Below are positions 16,812-25,447 of a stretch of 64,000 bases of DNA, one piece after another. Below the pieces are notes generated by a model. It was not told the DNA's origin, searched no databases, and saw nothing but the letters and a program-made list of their open reading frames with translations. Numbering within the stretch: the stretch's first letter is position 1; each line of letters opens with the position of its first letter. Source of the stretch: Methanoculleus marisnigri (GTDB lineage: Archaea > Halobacteriota > Methanomicrobia > Methanomicrobiales > Methanoculleaceae); the NCBI GenBank assembly GCA_002503885.1, contig DASQ01000126.1, forward strand, positions 1 through 64,000, read 5' to 3'. A program made the position numbers and the translations under genes.

Positions 16812-18107
16812 ATGCTGAGAACTCTTATTATCGGAATGACATTTCTCGTCCTCTGTGCCGGCATCCCTGCCGTCACTGCACTTGGAGGAGACGAGGGATG
16901 GTACCGCGTCCACTGCAACATCGACGGTGCCGACGTCTACTTTGACGGACAGTACAAGGGTACCACGTACGGGGGATCGCTCGATGTCCCGGTCTACTCC
17001 ACCGGGACGCCCTACAGCACCTTCCGGGTCGAGGAGAGCGGCTACCAGACCTACTCCGGCAGCCTGCCCTCGAGCCCCGCCGCGGGCCAGACCGTGGACG
17101 TCTACGCGACGCTGCAGCCGGTCGAGACCGCCGGTTCGATCCGTGTCACGTCGAGCCCCTCCGGCTCGGCTATCTACCTGAACGGAAACTACCGGGGTGT
17201 TGCGCCGCTCACGATCACGGACCTCTCCCCCGGCACCTACTCCGTTGAGGCAGACCACTCGGGCTACCAGTCCGACGTGAGCACCGTCACCGTCAGGGCA
17301 GGGCAGCAGTCGAATGTCCAGTTCACCCTGACGCCGGTCCAGCAGTACGGGTCGGTCAAGGTCACTTCCTCCCCCTCCGGCGCGTACGTCTACATGGACG
17401 GGGTCTACAAGGGCCGGACGCCCCTGACGCTCACGAGCGTCTCGGCCGCGAAACACAACATCGAGCTCGATCTTAGCGACTACTACGACTGGGAGTCGAG
17501 CGTGACCGTGAGCCCCGGCGTGACCAGTTACGTCAACGCCCGGCTGACGGCCATTCCCTCCGAGACCACCGGCGCTATCGACGTGGTCTCCTACCCGGCA
17601 GGTGCAGACGTCTTCCTTGACGACAAGTACCAGGGCAAGACCCCCTCGGCCGGAGTGTATGCGATCTCGAACGTCGCGGTCGGCTCCCATACCGTCAGGG
17701 TAGCCCTTTCCGGCTACCAGGACTACACGACAGGGGTCGTCGTCAGCGGGGCGACAACGAGCCACGTCACCGCGGCGCTCCAGCCCGGCCAGCCAACCTC
17801 GACCGGCTCCATCGCGGTCACCTCTTCCCCTTCGGGGGCCGAGATCTACATCGACAACGCCTATAAGGGCATCACCCCGCTGACCGTCGACGGCGTTGCC
17901 GCCGGCACCCATGCAGTCAGGGTGGCACTCGCCGGTTACAGCGACTGGTCGACCAGCGTCCAGGTCGGTTCCGGAAGCACCGCCTCCGCCTCGGCCTCGC
18001 TCGCAGCCGTGCCGACCCAGACGCCCCACGCGGGCATGGCACCCTTTGCCGTGATTGGCGCGCTCGGTGTCCTCGGGCTCCTCGTTGCCCTGCGCAGGCG
18101 GGACTGA
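16812..18107 (+). CDS. PEGA-repeat cell-surface protein
   Basis: A 431-residue exported protein. It has a signal peptide (residues ~1-26, 'MLRTLIIGMTFLVLCAGIPA'), a first divergent domain, and then four PEGA repeats of ~70 residues. Each repeat begins G(S/A)I.V.S.PSGA.(V/I)Y(L/M/I)(D/N).....G.TPLT and ends with GYQ/GYS-type turns. A Thr/Pro linker and a C-terminal hydrophobic anchor with a basic tail (LRRRD) follow. PEGA domains are probable carbohydrate or cell-wall binding modules of methanogen envelopes. The ATG at 16812 is chosen because GGAG (16801-16804) precedes it by 7 bases; a T run at 18125-18131 follows the gene. Confidence 0.9.
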   Translation: MLRTLIIGMTFLVLCAGIPAVTALGGDEGWYRVHCNIDGADVYFDGQYKGTTYGGSLDVPVYSTGTPYSTFRVEESGYQTYSGSLPSSPAAGQTVDVYATLQPVETAGSIRVTSSPSGSAIYLNGNYRGVAPLTITDLSPGTYSVEADHSGYQSDVSTVTVRAGQQSNVQFTLTPVQQYGSVKVTSSPSGAYVYMDGVYKGRTPLTLTSVSAAKHNIELDLSDYYDWESSVTVSPGVTSYVNARLTAIPSETTGAIDVVSYPAGADVFLDDKYQGKTPSAGVYAISNVAVGSHTVRVALSGYQDYTTGVVVSGATTSHVTAALQPGQPTSTGSIAVTSSPSGAEIYIDNAYKGITPLTVDGVAAGTHAVRVALAGYSDWSTSVQVGSGSTASASASLAAVPTQTPHAGMAPFAVIGALGVLGLLVALRRRD

Positions 18108-18124
18108 ACGATAGGAACCCCCCC

Positions 18125-18131
18125 TTTTTTT
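18125..18131 (+). terminator. Poly-T terminator after the PEGA gene
   Basis: Seven T residues preceded by a run of C, 18 bases after the stop codon. This is the usual archaeal intrinsic termination signal. Confidence 0.5.
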
Positions 18132-18200
18132 GAACCGCATCGACCGCGCCGGGATGGCCACATACCCCGGCTCAATATTACCTAAAGTAATAATCAACAC

Positions 18201-18209
18201 CTATAAATA
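18201..18209 (+). promoter_or_regulatory. TATA box for a leaderless hcyS operon transcript
   Basis: CTATAAATA is centred 26 bases upstream of the ATG at 18231, which places transcription start at or next to the start codon. No ribosome-binding sequence precedes the ATG, consistent with leaderless translation. Confidence 0.65.
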
Positions 18210-18230
18210 TTCCAAAATGAATATACGTTC

Positions 18231-19739
18231 ATGGACAAGTCCCTTGACCTCATCAATGCCCGGATACGCGACGGTACTGCACGAGTTGTTACCGCCGAGG
18301 AGATGCCGGGCATTGTCGACGAGTTAGGAGAGGAAGGGGCACTGGCGGAGGTCGACGTCGTCACGACCGGGACGTTCGGGGCAATGTGCTCCTCCGGTGC
18401 ATTCTTCAACTTCGGGCACGCCGACCCCCCTATCAGGATGGAACGCGTCTGGCTCAACGACGTGGAAGCATACGGAGGTATTGCAGCGGTCGACGCCTAT
18501 CTGGGCGCAACCCAGGAGGCCGAATCCAAGGACCGCCTCTACGGCGGCGCCCACGTCCTCGAAGAACTCGTTGCGGGGGGTACCGTCGAACTGCGGGCAA
18601 CCTCCCACGGGACCGACTGCTACCCGCGCCGGAGCATCACCACGGAGCTGCTGCTTGAGGACATGAACCAGGCGATCATGGTGAACCCGAGGAACTCCTA
18701 CCAGCGCTACAACGCGGCGGCAAACACCACCGACCGGACGCTCCACACCTACATGGGCACCCTCCTCCCGCGGTGCGGCAACGTCTCCTACTCCGGCGCA
18801 GGGACCCTCTCGCCGCTCGCCAACGACCCCGGCTTCCGGGTCATCGGGAGCGGCGTCCCGATCTTCCTTGCCGGCGGCGAGGGAATGGTCGTCGGCGAGG
18901 GCACCCAGCACTCGGCAGGCGGCGGCTTTGGGACGCTGATGGTGACCGGGGACATGAAGAAGATGCGGCAGGAGTTCCTGCGCGCCGCGGTGATGAACGG
19001 CTACGGCGTGACGCTGTACGTCGGCATCGGCGTCCCGATACCGGTGCTCGATACCGGGATCGTCCGGAGCACCGCGGTGCGGGATGAGGATATCCGGACC
19101 GATATCATCGATTACGGCACTCCCCGGCGTGACCGGCCCTCGGTTGCGACGGTCAGTTACGCCGACCTCAGGAGCGGGTCCGTCGAGATCGGCGAGGAAA
19201 CGGTCAGGACGTCGTCGCTCTCCAGCTACCGGCGGGCGCGGGCGGTGGCGACGGAACTCAAAGACTGGGTAGAGAGAGGGAAGATGGAACTTGCGCTCCC
19301 CACCCGGCGGATCGACCCGGCAAAGCGTGCAAAACCCATGCGAGAGACGGCCGTCAGCCCCCGCGTCCGCGACATCATGAACCGGCAGGTGATCAGCATC
19401 ACGGAAGACGAGGAGATCCGGGTGGCGGCAAAGCGGCTCCTCAAGGACGAGACGAACCATCTCCCGGTCCTGGACGGCAACGGCACGCTTGTCGGGATCA
19501 TCACCACCTATGACGTCTCGAAGGCAGTGGTGACGGACGGGAAACTGCGGCAGGTCAAGGACATCATGACCAGGAAGGTGATCAAGACGACCCCCGACGA
19601 GCCGGTGGATGTCGCCGCCCGAAAACTGGAGCAAAACAACATCAGCGCGCTCCCGGTGGTGGATACGACGAACCGGGTGGTCGGCATCCTCTCGGCGATC
19701 GATCTCGGGAAACTCTTCGGGGGGAGGCGGCGGCGATGA
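18231..19739 (+). CDS. hcyS: L-aspartate semialdehyde sulfurtransferase (homocysteine biosynthesis, DUF39) with two CBS domains
   Basis: A 502-residue protein of the COG1900/DUF39 family, shown in Methanosarcina (MA1821) to make homocysteine from aspartate semialdehyde and sulfide. The essential cysteine pair is kept: Cys53 in TFGAMCSSG and Cys130 in GTDCYPRRS, matching Cys54/Cys131 of MA1821. Residues ~375-490 are two CBS repeats ('VRDIMNRQVISITEDEEIRVAAKRLLKDETNHLPV', 'VKDIMTRKVIKTTPDEPVDVAARKL..NNISALPV') that probably sense an adenosyl compound such as SAM. It overlaps the following NIL-ferredoxin gene by 4 bases. Confidence 0.93.
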   Translation: MDKSLDLINARIRDGTARVVTAEEMPGIVDELGEEGALAEVDVVTTGTFGAMCSSGAFFNFGHADPPIRMERVWLNDVEAYGGIAAVDAYLGATQEAESKDRLYGGAHVLEELVAGGTVELRATSHGTDCYPRRSITTELLLEDMNQAIMVNPRNSYQRYNAAANTTDRTLHTYMGTLLPRCGNVSYSGAGTLSPLANDPGFRVIGSGVPIFLAGGEGMVVGEGTQHSAGGGFGTLMVTGDMKKMRQEFLRAAVMNGYGVTLYVGIGVPIPVLDTGIVRSTAVRDEDIRTDIIDYGTPRRDRPSVATVSYADLRSGSVEIGEETVRTSSLSSYRRARAVATELKDWVERGKMELALPTRRIDPAKRAKPMRETAVSPRVRDIMNRQVISITEDEEIRVAAKRLLKDETNHLPVLDGNGTLVGIITTYDVSKAVVTDGKLRQVKDIMTRKVIKTTPDEPVDVAARKLEQNNISALPVVDTTNRVVGILSAIDLGKLFGGRRRR

Positions 19740-20134
19740 AACTTCTGCTGGCGTTCTCCCGGAAGGGACAGCACGACCCAGGACGGGAACCGGTGATCGC
19801 CCGGCTGGTGAAGGAGACCGGCGTCCTCGTCAACGTCGAGAAGGCCAACATCGATTCGATGGCAGGGGAGGTGCTGATCGACGTCCCCGATAAGGATGCG
19901 GACCTGGTCCGGCGCCGCCTCGAGGAGATGGCGGTCACGGTCCGCGTGATGGAGAATGCCATCGCTCTCGACGAGGCGGAGTGCGTCGACTGCGGAGCCT
20001 GCATCAGCGTCTGCCCCCAGGAAGTCTTCTCCTTCGACGAGGAGTGGCGTCTGCGCGTGATCTCAGAGCGGTGCGTCCTCTGTGGCAAGTGCATCCAGGC
20101 GTGCCCTCATGGCGCCCTCTCGCAACAGAGATGA
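19736..20134 (+). CDS. NIL-domain ferredoxin partner of HcyS
   Basis: A 132-residue protein. Residues ~1-75 form an ACT-like NIL domain; residues ~78-130 carry two [4Fe-4S] motifs, CVDCGACISVCP and CVLCGKCIQACP. It is the orthologue of MA1822, which supplies electrons or sulfur for HcyS-dependent homocysteine synthesis. Starts and stops overlap as ATGA with both neighbours, which marks a tight three-gene operon. Confidence 0.93.
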   Translation: MKLLLAFSRKGQHDPGREPVIARLVKETGVLVNVEKANIDSMAGEVLIDVPDKDADLVRRRLEEMAVTVRVMENAIALDEAECVDCGACISVCPQEVFSFDEEWRLRVISERCVLCGKCIQACPHGALSQQR

Positions 20135-20859
20135 TCCGGGAGCACTTCGAGTTCCGGCAGACGATTACGACAATCCTCGCCGACGATCCCAAAGAGATCG
20201 CGGCGGCAAAATCCGGCATGATGGCCGCCCGGCAGGAGGTCGAGCGGCAGATCGCCCTGGACTCCTATTTTTCGGCAACGCTTGAGCCGTATGCTCCGAA
20301 GGACCCGGAGAGGACCCCCGATCGCATGGCCCGGGCCGCGGCAGTTGCCGGGGTCGGGCCCATGGCGGCGGTGGCGGGCGCCATAGCCTGGGCAGGGGTG
20401 GAGGCGATGGTCGAGGAGGGCGCGACGTTTGCCCTCGTCGACAACGGTGGGGATATTGCCCTTGTAAGCGACCGCGAGGTTAAGATAGGCATCTATGCAG
20501 GCGCATCGCCCTTGAGCGGGCGTATCGCGTTCCTGGTGCCGCCACAGGAAGAGATCCTCGGGATCTGCACCTCATCGGCGACGGTGGGCCCGTCCATCAG
20601 TTTCGGCACCGCCGACGCCGTGACGGTCCTCTCCCCCGACGTCGCCGCCGCGGACGCCTGGGCGACGGCGATCTGCAACCGGATCACACCGGAAGACACC
20701 CCGGTCCTCGACGCCCTCCCGGGGACAGGTATCCGGGGCGTGCTTGCCGTCATCGGCGATGCGGTTATCCGGTGGGGGGACCTCCCCCCGATCGTGCGGG
20801 CGAGGGTGGACGAGCGGCTGATCACCGCCGGAAACGACTGGCGGCACGGCAGGAGTTGA
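20131..20859 (+). CDS. UPF0280 family (ApbE-like, COG2122) protein of the homocysteine pathway
   Basis: A 242-residue protein of UPF0280/COG2122, structurally related to ApbE FMN-binding proteins. 'MAAVAGAIAWAGVEAMVEEGATFALVDNGGDIALVSDREVKIGIYAG' is the conserved core. COG2122 is genetically linked with COG1900 and NIL-ferredoxin in methanogen homocysteine formation, and here it is the third gene of that operon (ATGA overlap with the ferredoxin). The biochemical role is unproven; handling of sulfide or a flavin has been suggested. Confidence 0.9.
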   Translation: MIREHFEFRQTITTILADDPKEIAAAKSGMMAARQEVERQIALDSYFSATLEPYAPKDPERTPDRMARAAAVAGVGPMAAVAGAIAWAGVEAMVEEGATFALVDNGGDIALVSDREVKIGIYAGASPLSGRIAFLVPPQEEILGICTSSATVGPSISFGTADAVTVLSPDVAAADAWATAICNRITPEDTPVLDALPGTGIRGVLAVIGDAVIRWGDLPPIVRARVDERLITAGNDWRHGRS

Positions 20860-20892
20860 AGAAACCCGCAGGGTTTCTGCTAGATCGCCCGT

Positions 20893-21285
20893 CTAAAGGG
20901 ACTCGTCCAGATACCGAACCAGATCCGTGTATGCCTGCTCTCCTTCGAACCGTGCCAGCGTCGCCTCGCCGTCGGTGATAAGGAGGACGGGCTCCCCGCC
21001 CCCCAGAGAGAAGATGACATCGTAGATATCGACCTCGTCGATGACGACCCCCCGGGCGAGATCTGAGGCCGCGTGGAGCTGCAGCCGCTCCTTCGTCAGC
21101 TCGTCCGGCGTCTCCCGGAAAAAGTAGTAGAAGACCTGGTAGGCGTTGAGGAGGTCGGAGGCGAGCAGCGCCCCCAGGATCTCTCCGTCAAGCGGATCCA
21201 GCATCGCTGCGAGAAGTTCATCGTCATCGTCGCTCGCCTCAAAGAGCCCATCGGCAAGATCTGCCAGTGCTGCATAATCGACCAT
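20893..21285 (-). CDS. Acidic hypothetical protein
   Basis: A 130-residue, strongly acidic protein ('FEASDDDDELLAAMLDPLDGEILGALLASDLLNAYQVFYYFF'). An N-terminal helical half is followed by a small alpha/beta half ending 'GEATLARFEGEQAYTDLVRYLDESL'. I do not recognise the family. The ATG at 21285 is preceded by GGGA. It lies convergent with the homocysteine operon (34-base gap) and divergent from the small winged-helix gene at 21417. Confidence 0.7.
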   Translation of the reverse strand: MVDYAALADLADGLFEASDDDDELLAAMLDPLDGEILGALLASDLLNAYQVFYYFFRETPDELTKERLQLHAASDLARGVVIDEVDIYDVIFSLGGGEPVLLITDGEATLARFEGEQAYTDLVRYLDESL

Positions 21286-21416
21286 ACTCAGTTCCCACCA
21301 TACCTTCCGCTGCCCTGCACCGGCTAAAGAACCGCCGTGATAGCGGCCCGCAGAGCCGGAACGGTGCGGGCGGTGCATGAATAACTATATCGGTCTGTCC
21401 GGAAAAAAGAATAGGT

Positions 21417-21695
21417 GTGCGTGAGGAAGATCTGGACTGGACCATATACCACCGGATTCCCGAAACCGATGGCATTACCGCCGGGGATCTGGCAGCAGCC
21501 ACCGGTTTTGAACATGGTGCGGTCATGGCATCGCTTGAGCGCCTCGAGCGCTATCTCCTGATCCGGCGATCCGGGGAGACGGTGCGCCACCTCTCCATCC
21601 AGGAGTCGCTGATCGAGTGCCAGTGCCGGTATACGAATGATATGCCGTTCGTCATCGAGAACGGCGTCGTCAGGGCAAAGAGGCGAGAGGAGTGA
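21417..21695 (+). CDS. Small winged-helix protein upstream of trm56
   Basis: A 92-residue protein. '[33 protein letters not shown]' reads as a helix-turn-helix with a recognition helix, followed by '[22 protein letters not shown]'. It starts at a GTG. It ends 6 bases before the trm56 start, so it is co-transcribed with trm56 and the ATP-grasp gene. It may be a local regulator or an RNA-binding accessory protein. Confidence 0.75.
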   Translation: MREEDLDWTIYHRIPETDGITAGDLAAATGFEHGAVMASLERLERYLLIRRSGETVRHLSIQESLIECQCRYTNDMPFVIENGVVRAKRREE

Positions 21696-21700
21696 GCGAT

Positions 21701-22225
21701 ATGCCCACCGCAGCGGTACTCCGGATAGGCCACCGGCCCGAACGCGACCAGCGGGTAACGACCCATGTCGGGCTCACGGCGCGAGCGCTCGGGGCCCGGG
21801 GGATGTATCTTGCCGCAGACGACCCCGGCGTGGCCGCGAGCATCAAGGACGTGGCCTCCCGGTGGGGAGGAGACTTTTTTGTGGAGAACGACGTGAAGTG
21901 GCGGCGGTGCATCCAGGACTGGAAGGCCGGCGGCGGCAAGGTCGCCCACCTCACGATGTACGGGCTCCGGATGACCGACGTCATCGACGAGATCCGGGGC
22001 CAGGAGCGGGTGCTCGTCGTGGTGGGGGCAGAGAAGGTGCCGGGCGACATCTACGGCCTTGCCGACTACAACGTCTCGGTGACCACCCAGCCCCACTCCG
22101 AGATCTCAAGCCTCGCCCTCTTCCTCGACCACCTCTTCGAAGGGAAGGAGCTCAACCGGGAGTACCCGGACGCGAAGATCCGGATCGAACCGACGAAGGT
22201 GGGAAAGAAGACGGTGGAGCAGTGA
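21701..22225 (+). CDS. trm56: tRNA (cytidine-56-2'-O)-methyltransferase
   Basis: A 174-residue SPOUT methyltransferase, specific to archaea, that methylates the ribose of C56 in the T loop of tRNA. Recognisable blocks are [24 protein letters not shown] at the start, and [37 protein letters not shown], which forms the SAM-binding knot. The ATG at 21701 is supported by GGAG at 21689-21692; an in-frame GTG at 21692 overlapping the previous stop is the alternative. The stop overlaps the next gene (GTGA). Confidence 0.94.
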   Translation: MPTAAVLRIGHRPERDQRVTTHVGLTARALGARGMYLAADDPGVAASIKDVASRWGGDFFVENDVKWRRCIQDWKAGGGKVAHLTMYGLRMTDVIDEIRGQERVLVVVGAEKVPGDIYGLADYNVSVTTQPHSEISSLALFLDHLFEGKELNREYPDAKIRIEPTKVGKKTVEQ

Positions 22226-23298
22226 AGGGACGGGTCCTGATTGCCGGGTTCGCGACACGGCACGTGGCGCAGTCGGCCCACCGGGCCGGCTATACGGTCT
22301 ACGCCGTCGACCACTTCTGCGACCAGGACCTCGCCTGGTATACAGAGGACTCTCTCGGGTTCGACGAACTCAAGATACTCCCGGAGAAGATTACCGAACT
22401 CGCCGCCCGCCACCCGGTCGACGCGCTGGTCGTCGCCTCGGGCGCCGAGACGATCGGGACGACGATCCCGCTCTGCGGCACGCCGCCCCACAGGGTTGAG
22501 CGGTTCCTCGACAAGCTGGAGATCCAGCGGTTCTTCGAGGGGCTGGAGGTGCCGGTCCCGCCGCTCGCCGGGAGCGAAGACTTTCCGGTGATGGTCAAGC
22601 CGCGCCGCGGAGCGGGCGGATGGAGGAACGCCGTCGTGAAGACGGGGGAGGAACTTCGCCGGTGGGAGGAGACCTGGCCGGACGTGCCCTACGTCGCCCA
22701 GGCGCTCGTCGACGGGATCCCTTCAAGCGTCTCCTGCGTTGCCGACGGCCGGCGCGCGCGGGCCGTCGCCGTCAACCGGCAGATCCTGCGGGGCGAGGGC
22801 GAGAGCGCGCACGGGTTTGCCGGGTCGGTCACCCCGTTCTCCCACCCGCTTGCCGCGGAGATGATCGCGGCAGCGGAGCGGATCGCTGCGGCGAGCGGGT
22901 GCGTGGGCTCGGTCGGGATCGACTTCATGGCGGGCGAGAAGCCCTGGGCGATCGAGATCAACCCCCGGTTCCAGGCCACCGTGGATACGGTCGAGATGGC
23001 GACCCAAAAGAGCGTCTTTTCCATGCACATGGATGCCTGCCGCGGGGTGATCCCGGCGGCGATGCCTGCGGCCAGGCAGGTCGCGGTCCGGCGGATCCTT
23101 TTTGCGGAGCGGGATATGCGGCTGGATGTCGACCTCGCGGCGCTTGCGCCCCGGATCGCCGACATTCCCTGGCCCGGCACCGAGTTCGAGGAGGGCCACG
23201 CCATCGTGAGCGTCTTCGGGTGCGGAGAGACGGAGGCAGCGGCATCTATGGACCTCGAGAGGAACACCGCGGCAGTCCGGAAGTTGATCGGGGAATGA
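22222..23298 (+). CDS. ATP-grasp carboligase-like protein (COG2232 type)
   Basis: A 358-residue ATP-grasp enzyme. The N-terminal ~100 residues form a Rossmann-like domain ('[30 protein letters not shown]'). The ATP-grasp domain shows '[18 protein letters not shown]', '[20 protein letters not shown]' and the Mg-binding '[19 protein letters not shown]'. It should join a carboxylate to an amine or thiol using ATP; the substrate is unknown. Starting at GTG 22222, it overlaps trm56 by 4 bases. The neighbourhood hints at, but does not prove, a tRNA- or cofactor-related role. Confidence 0.88.
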   Translation: MKGRVLIAGFATRHVAQSAHRAGYTVYAVDHFCDQDLAWYTEDSLGFDELKILPEKITELAARHPVDALVVASGAETIGTTIPLCGTPPHRVERFLDKLEIQRFFEGLEVPVPPLAGSEDFPVMVKPRRGAGGWRNAVVKTGEELRRWEETWPDVPYVAQALVDGIPSSVSCVADGRRARAVAVNRQILRGEGESAHGFAGSVTPFSHPLAAEMIAAAERIAAASGCVGSVGIDFMAGEKPWAIEINPRFQATVDTVEMATQKSVFSMHMDACRGVIPAAMPAARQVAVRRILFAERDMRLDVDLAALAPRIADIPWPGTEFEEGHAIVSVFGCGETEAAASMDLERNTAAVRKLIGE

Positions 23299-23449
23299 AC
23301 CCCGAGAACGCCCGCTTCTCTGCCTTGACGGGCTGCCCTGCCCCCGGGCACGGGAAAAGGGAATTAAAGATTGAGAACAGAGTATGGTGGGCATCGATGC
23401 TGGAACATATACTATTATACGATAATCCAACTATGGGAGAGATTCGAGC

Positions 23450-23971
23450 ATGGTAACCGTCACTGAATTATTAAACGATCCGGCAATCCACGCCTACATC
23501 CTGCGCATGATCGGAGAGGACGGAGTCGAACTTCTCAGGCGGTTCCCCGAAGGAGGGGAGCACAGTGACGAGGAGCTTGCCGAGATGACCGGGGCCAACC
23601 TCAACACCGTCCGTCACACCCTCTACACCCTCTATGAGAAACGCCTCGCTGAGTACCGGCGGCTGAAGAACACCGAGACCGGCTGGCTCACCTACCTCTG
23701 GCACCTCCGCGTGGACCGCGTCCACGACGTCCTTGAGGAGGTGATCCGGGATGCGCTCGATCACCTCGACGCCCGGCTCAACTACGAGGAGAAGAACGAC
23801 TTTTATATGTGCAAGAACTGCAGCGTCGTCTACACCTTCACGGATGCGGCGAACTGGAACTTCGAGTGTCCGAACTGCGAGGTGATGCTCGAGCACTTCG
23901 ATAACGAGCTCATCGCCGCCGCCCTTCGGAAAAGGGTCGACAAGATCAAGGAGAGCCTCGGGAGTGCGTGA
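23450..23971 (+). CDS. tfe: Transcription initiation factor E, alpha subunit
   Basis: A 173-residue TFE, which helps TBP/TFB open promoters for archaeal RNA polymerase. The N-terminal winged helix (residues ~1-90) contains '[27 protein letters not shown]'. A helical linker leads to the C-terminal zinc ribbon CKNC...(18)...CPNC near residues 121-145. The length is typical. It is followed with an 8-base overlap by an HD-domain gene. Confidence 0.95.
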   Translation: MVTVTELLNDPAIHAYILRMIGEDGVELLRRFPEGGEHSDEELAEMTGANLNTVRHTLYTLYEKRLAEYRRLKNTETGWLTYLWHLRVDRVHDVLEEVIRDALDHLDARLNYEEKNDFYMCKNCSVVYTFTDAANWNFECPNCEVMLEHFDNELIAAALRKRVDKIKESLGSA

Positions 23972-24434
23972 GTCGGACTGCATCAGTCTTCTCAGGCGCG
24001 CCGGGTGCACCGAGGGGGTCATCGCCCACTGCCGGGCGGTGCGTGACCTTGCACTCGCCTACGCCTCCGATCCCCTGGTCGAGGCAGGGGCCCTCCTCCA
24101 CGACATCGGCCGGGGAGTGACGCACGACCTTCACCATGCCGAGGCGGGCGGCGCGATCTGCCGGTCGTTCGGTCTTGACAAAGCGATCGTCGCCATCGTC
24201 GAGCGGCACATCGGCGCCGGGCTGACGGCTGACGAGTGCTCGCTCCTCGGCCTCGTGCCGCGGGATTGTATGCCCCGGACGCTTGAGGAGAAGATCGTCG
24301 CCCACGCGGACAACCTGGTGAAGGGGACCCGTATCATCACGATCGAGGAGCGGTTGGGAGATGCCATCGCTCTTCCCGTGCGGCAGAGGAAACGGATCTG
24401 CCGGCTCGGGCTCGAAGTAGAACTCTTCAGATGA
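23964..24434 (+). CDS. HD-domain protein (TIGR00295 type)
   Basis: A 156-residue archaeal HD-family phosphohydrolase. '[14 protein letters not shown]', '[21 protein letters not shown]' (HD pair and following His) and '[11 protein letters not shown]' give the metal site. It starts at a GTG inside the end of tfe and is probably translated by coupling with it; this tfe-HD order is usual in Methanomicrobia (from memory). The substrate is unknown. Confidence 0.87.
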   Translation: MRESDCISLLRRAGCTEGVIAHCRAVRDLALAYASDPLVEAGALLHDIGRGVTHDLHHAEAGGAICRSFGLDKAIVAIVERHIGAGLTADECSLLGLVPRDCMPRTLEEKIVAHADNLVKGTRIITIEERLGDAIALPVRQRKRICRLGLEVELFR

Positions 24435-24930
24435 TCAACTGTTTTACCTGTGGGAGCGCACGCAGGTCTTCGTAGACCGACGATGGGACCCGTGCCTCGT
24501 CCACGATCATAACGAGCCTGGGCTCCTCTGCGAGGTAGGGGTCGGTGACGAAGATCTGGCGGATGGAGAGGTCGTGGTCGACGAGGACTTTGACCGCCGC
24601 GCCGACGATCCCCTTCTCGTGCGCGTCCTTGGGGAAGAGCGTGATGACCGAGAGGCCAAGGGCCTCGGCGACCCGGGAGAGGTCGGGCGCGGCGCGCATC
24701 CGGATGAAGACCTCCCGCAGCTCAGGGATCTCGAGGATCCGGCGGGCTGTGGCGTCCACGACCCTGCGATCGGTCTCGATCGCCCTGCCGATGTGCGTGG
24801 CCGGGATCTCGATGCCGTTGCAGACGATGCGCCCCTCCGAATTGATGCCGAACCCGTTCTCCAGCATGAACCGGACTACCCGGCCCTGGGACGGTGAATC
24901 GGCGAACTCCCGTGAGATGTCAGCCCACAT
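24427..24930 (-). CDS. ACT-domain regulator of amino acid metabolism (COG2150 type)
   Basis: A 167-residue protein. The N-terminal half includes a helix-turn-helix-like region ('GFGINSEGRIVCNGIEIPATHIGRAIETDRRVVDATARRIL'). The C-terminal half is an ACT-type ligand domain ('EKGIVGAAVKVLVDHDLSIRQIFVTDPYLAEEPRLVMIVD'). COG2150 members are predicted amino-acid-responsive regulators in archaea. It overlaps the convergent HD gene by 8 bases at its 3' end. Confidence 0.9.
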   Translation of the reverse strand: MWADISREFADSPSQGRVVRFMLENGFGINSEGRIVCNGIEIPATHIGRAIETDRRVVDATARRILEIPELREVFIRMRAAPDLSRVAEALGLSVITLFPKDAHEKGIVGAAVKVLVDHDLSIRQIFVTDPYLAEEPRLVMIVDEARVPSSVYEDLRALPQVKQLII

Positions 24931-25070
24931 GCGGGATTATTGGAGCGGAGCGCATAAATATACACCGAAGGCGGTAGCGGGGCGCCGGAGCGCGGGTATG
25001 TCCAGAGACAGACCACTTCGCGGGGGCTCAAGGCCTTTGCGTCCGCACAAAACCGGGTCCTGGAGAGCAA

Positions 25071-25080
25071 GATATTTTAT
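25071..25080 (+). promoter_or_regulatory. Box A promoter of tRNA-Leu
   Basis: GATATTTTAT, AT-rich within GC-rich surroundings, ends 30 bases upstream of the mature 5' end of the tRNA. This is the standard position for an archaeal tRNA TATA box. Confidence 0.5.
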
Positions 25081-25109
25081 GTTGCAGTGCGTTGCATATA
25101 GAGAACAGC

Positions 25110-25194
25110 GCGAGGGTTGCCGAGCCAGGTCAAAGGCGCAAGGTTGAGGGCCTTGTCACGAAGGTGTTCGGGCGTTCGAATCGCCTCCCTCGCA
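25110..25194 (+). tRNA. tRNA-Leu (anticodon GAG)
   Basis: An 85-base class II tRNA. The acceptor stem GCGAGGG (25110-25116) pairs with CCCTCGC (25187-25193), with discriminator A at 25194. The anticodon stem CAAGG/CCTTG encloses the loop TTGAGGG, giving anticodon GAG at 25146-25148 (Leu codons CUC/CUU). A long variable arm and a T loop TTCGAAT are present, as expected for Leu. No intron is seen and CCA is not encoded. No integrase or repeated 3' fragment flanks it. Confidence 0.96.
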
Positions 25195-25447
25195 TTTCGA
25201 TTTTTGGGTTATATTCCCTCCACTTTCAAGTCCTCCCGTTATTCCAGCCGTTCCCGCACATGCCTGTTGTGACAGGGCCCAAAACTCCTGCCGTAGCGAG
25301 ATCCCCCGGCGCACAAAAAGGGCGGGCTGGCTGCCCGGACGGGCCGGCAGACAGACTATATATACTCTCCATGACGTTCTCCCCGTGGAGAACCCTGCAC
25401 GAGGATCTCCCTGTCGATGGCGATCCTGCCGGACGGGGCTGGGCCGT

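Noticed and set aside
16677..18200. A 507-codon minus-strand frame
   Set aside because: Antisense to the PEGA protein; its apparent repeats mirror the PEGA repeats on the real strand.
25110..25194. tRNA-Leu as an attachment site for an integrated element
   Set aside because: No integrase gene and no direct repeat of the tRNA 3' end was found on either side.
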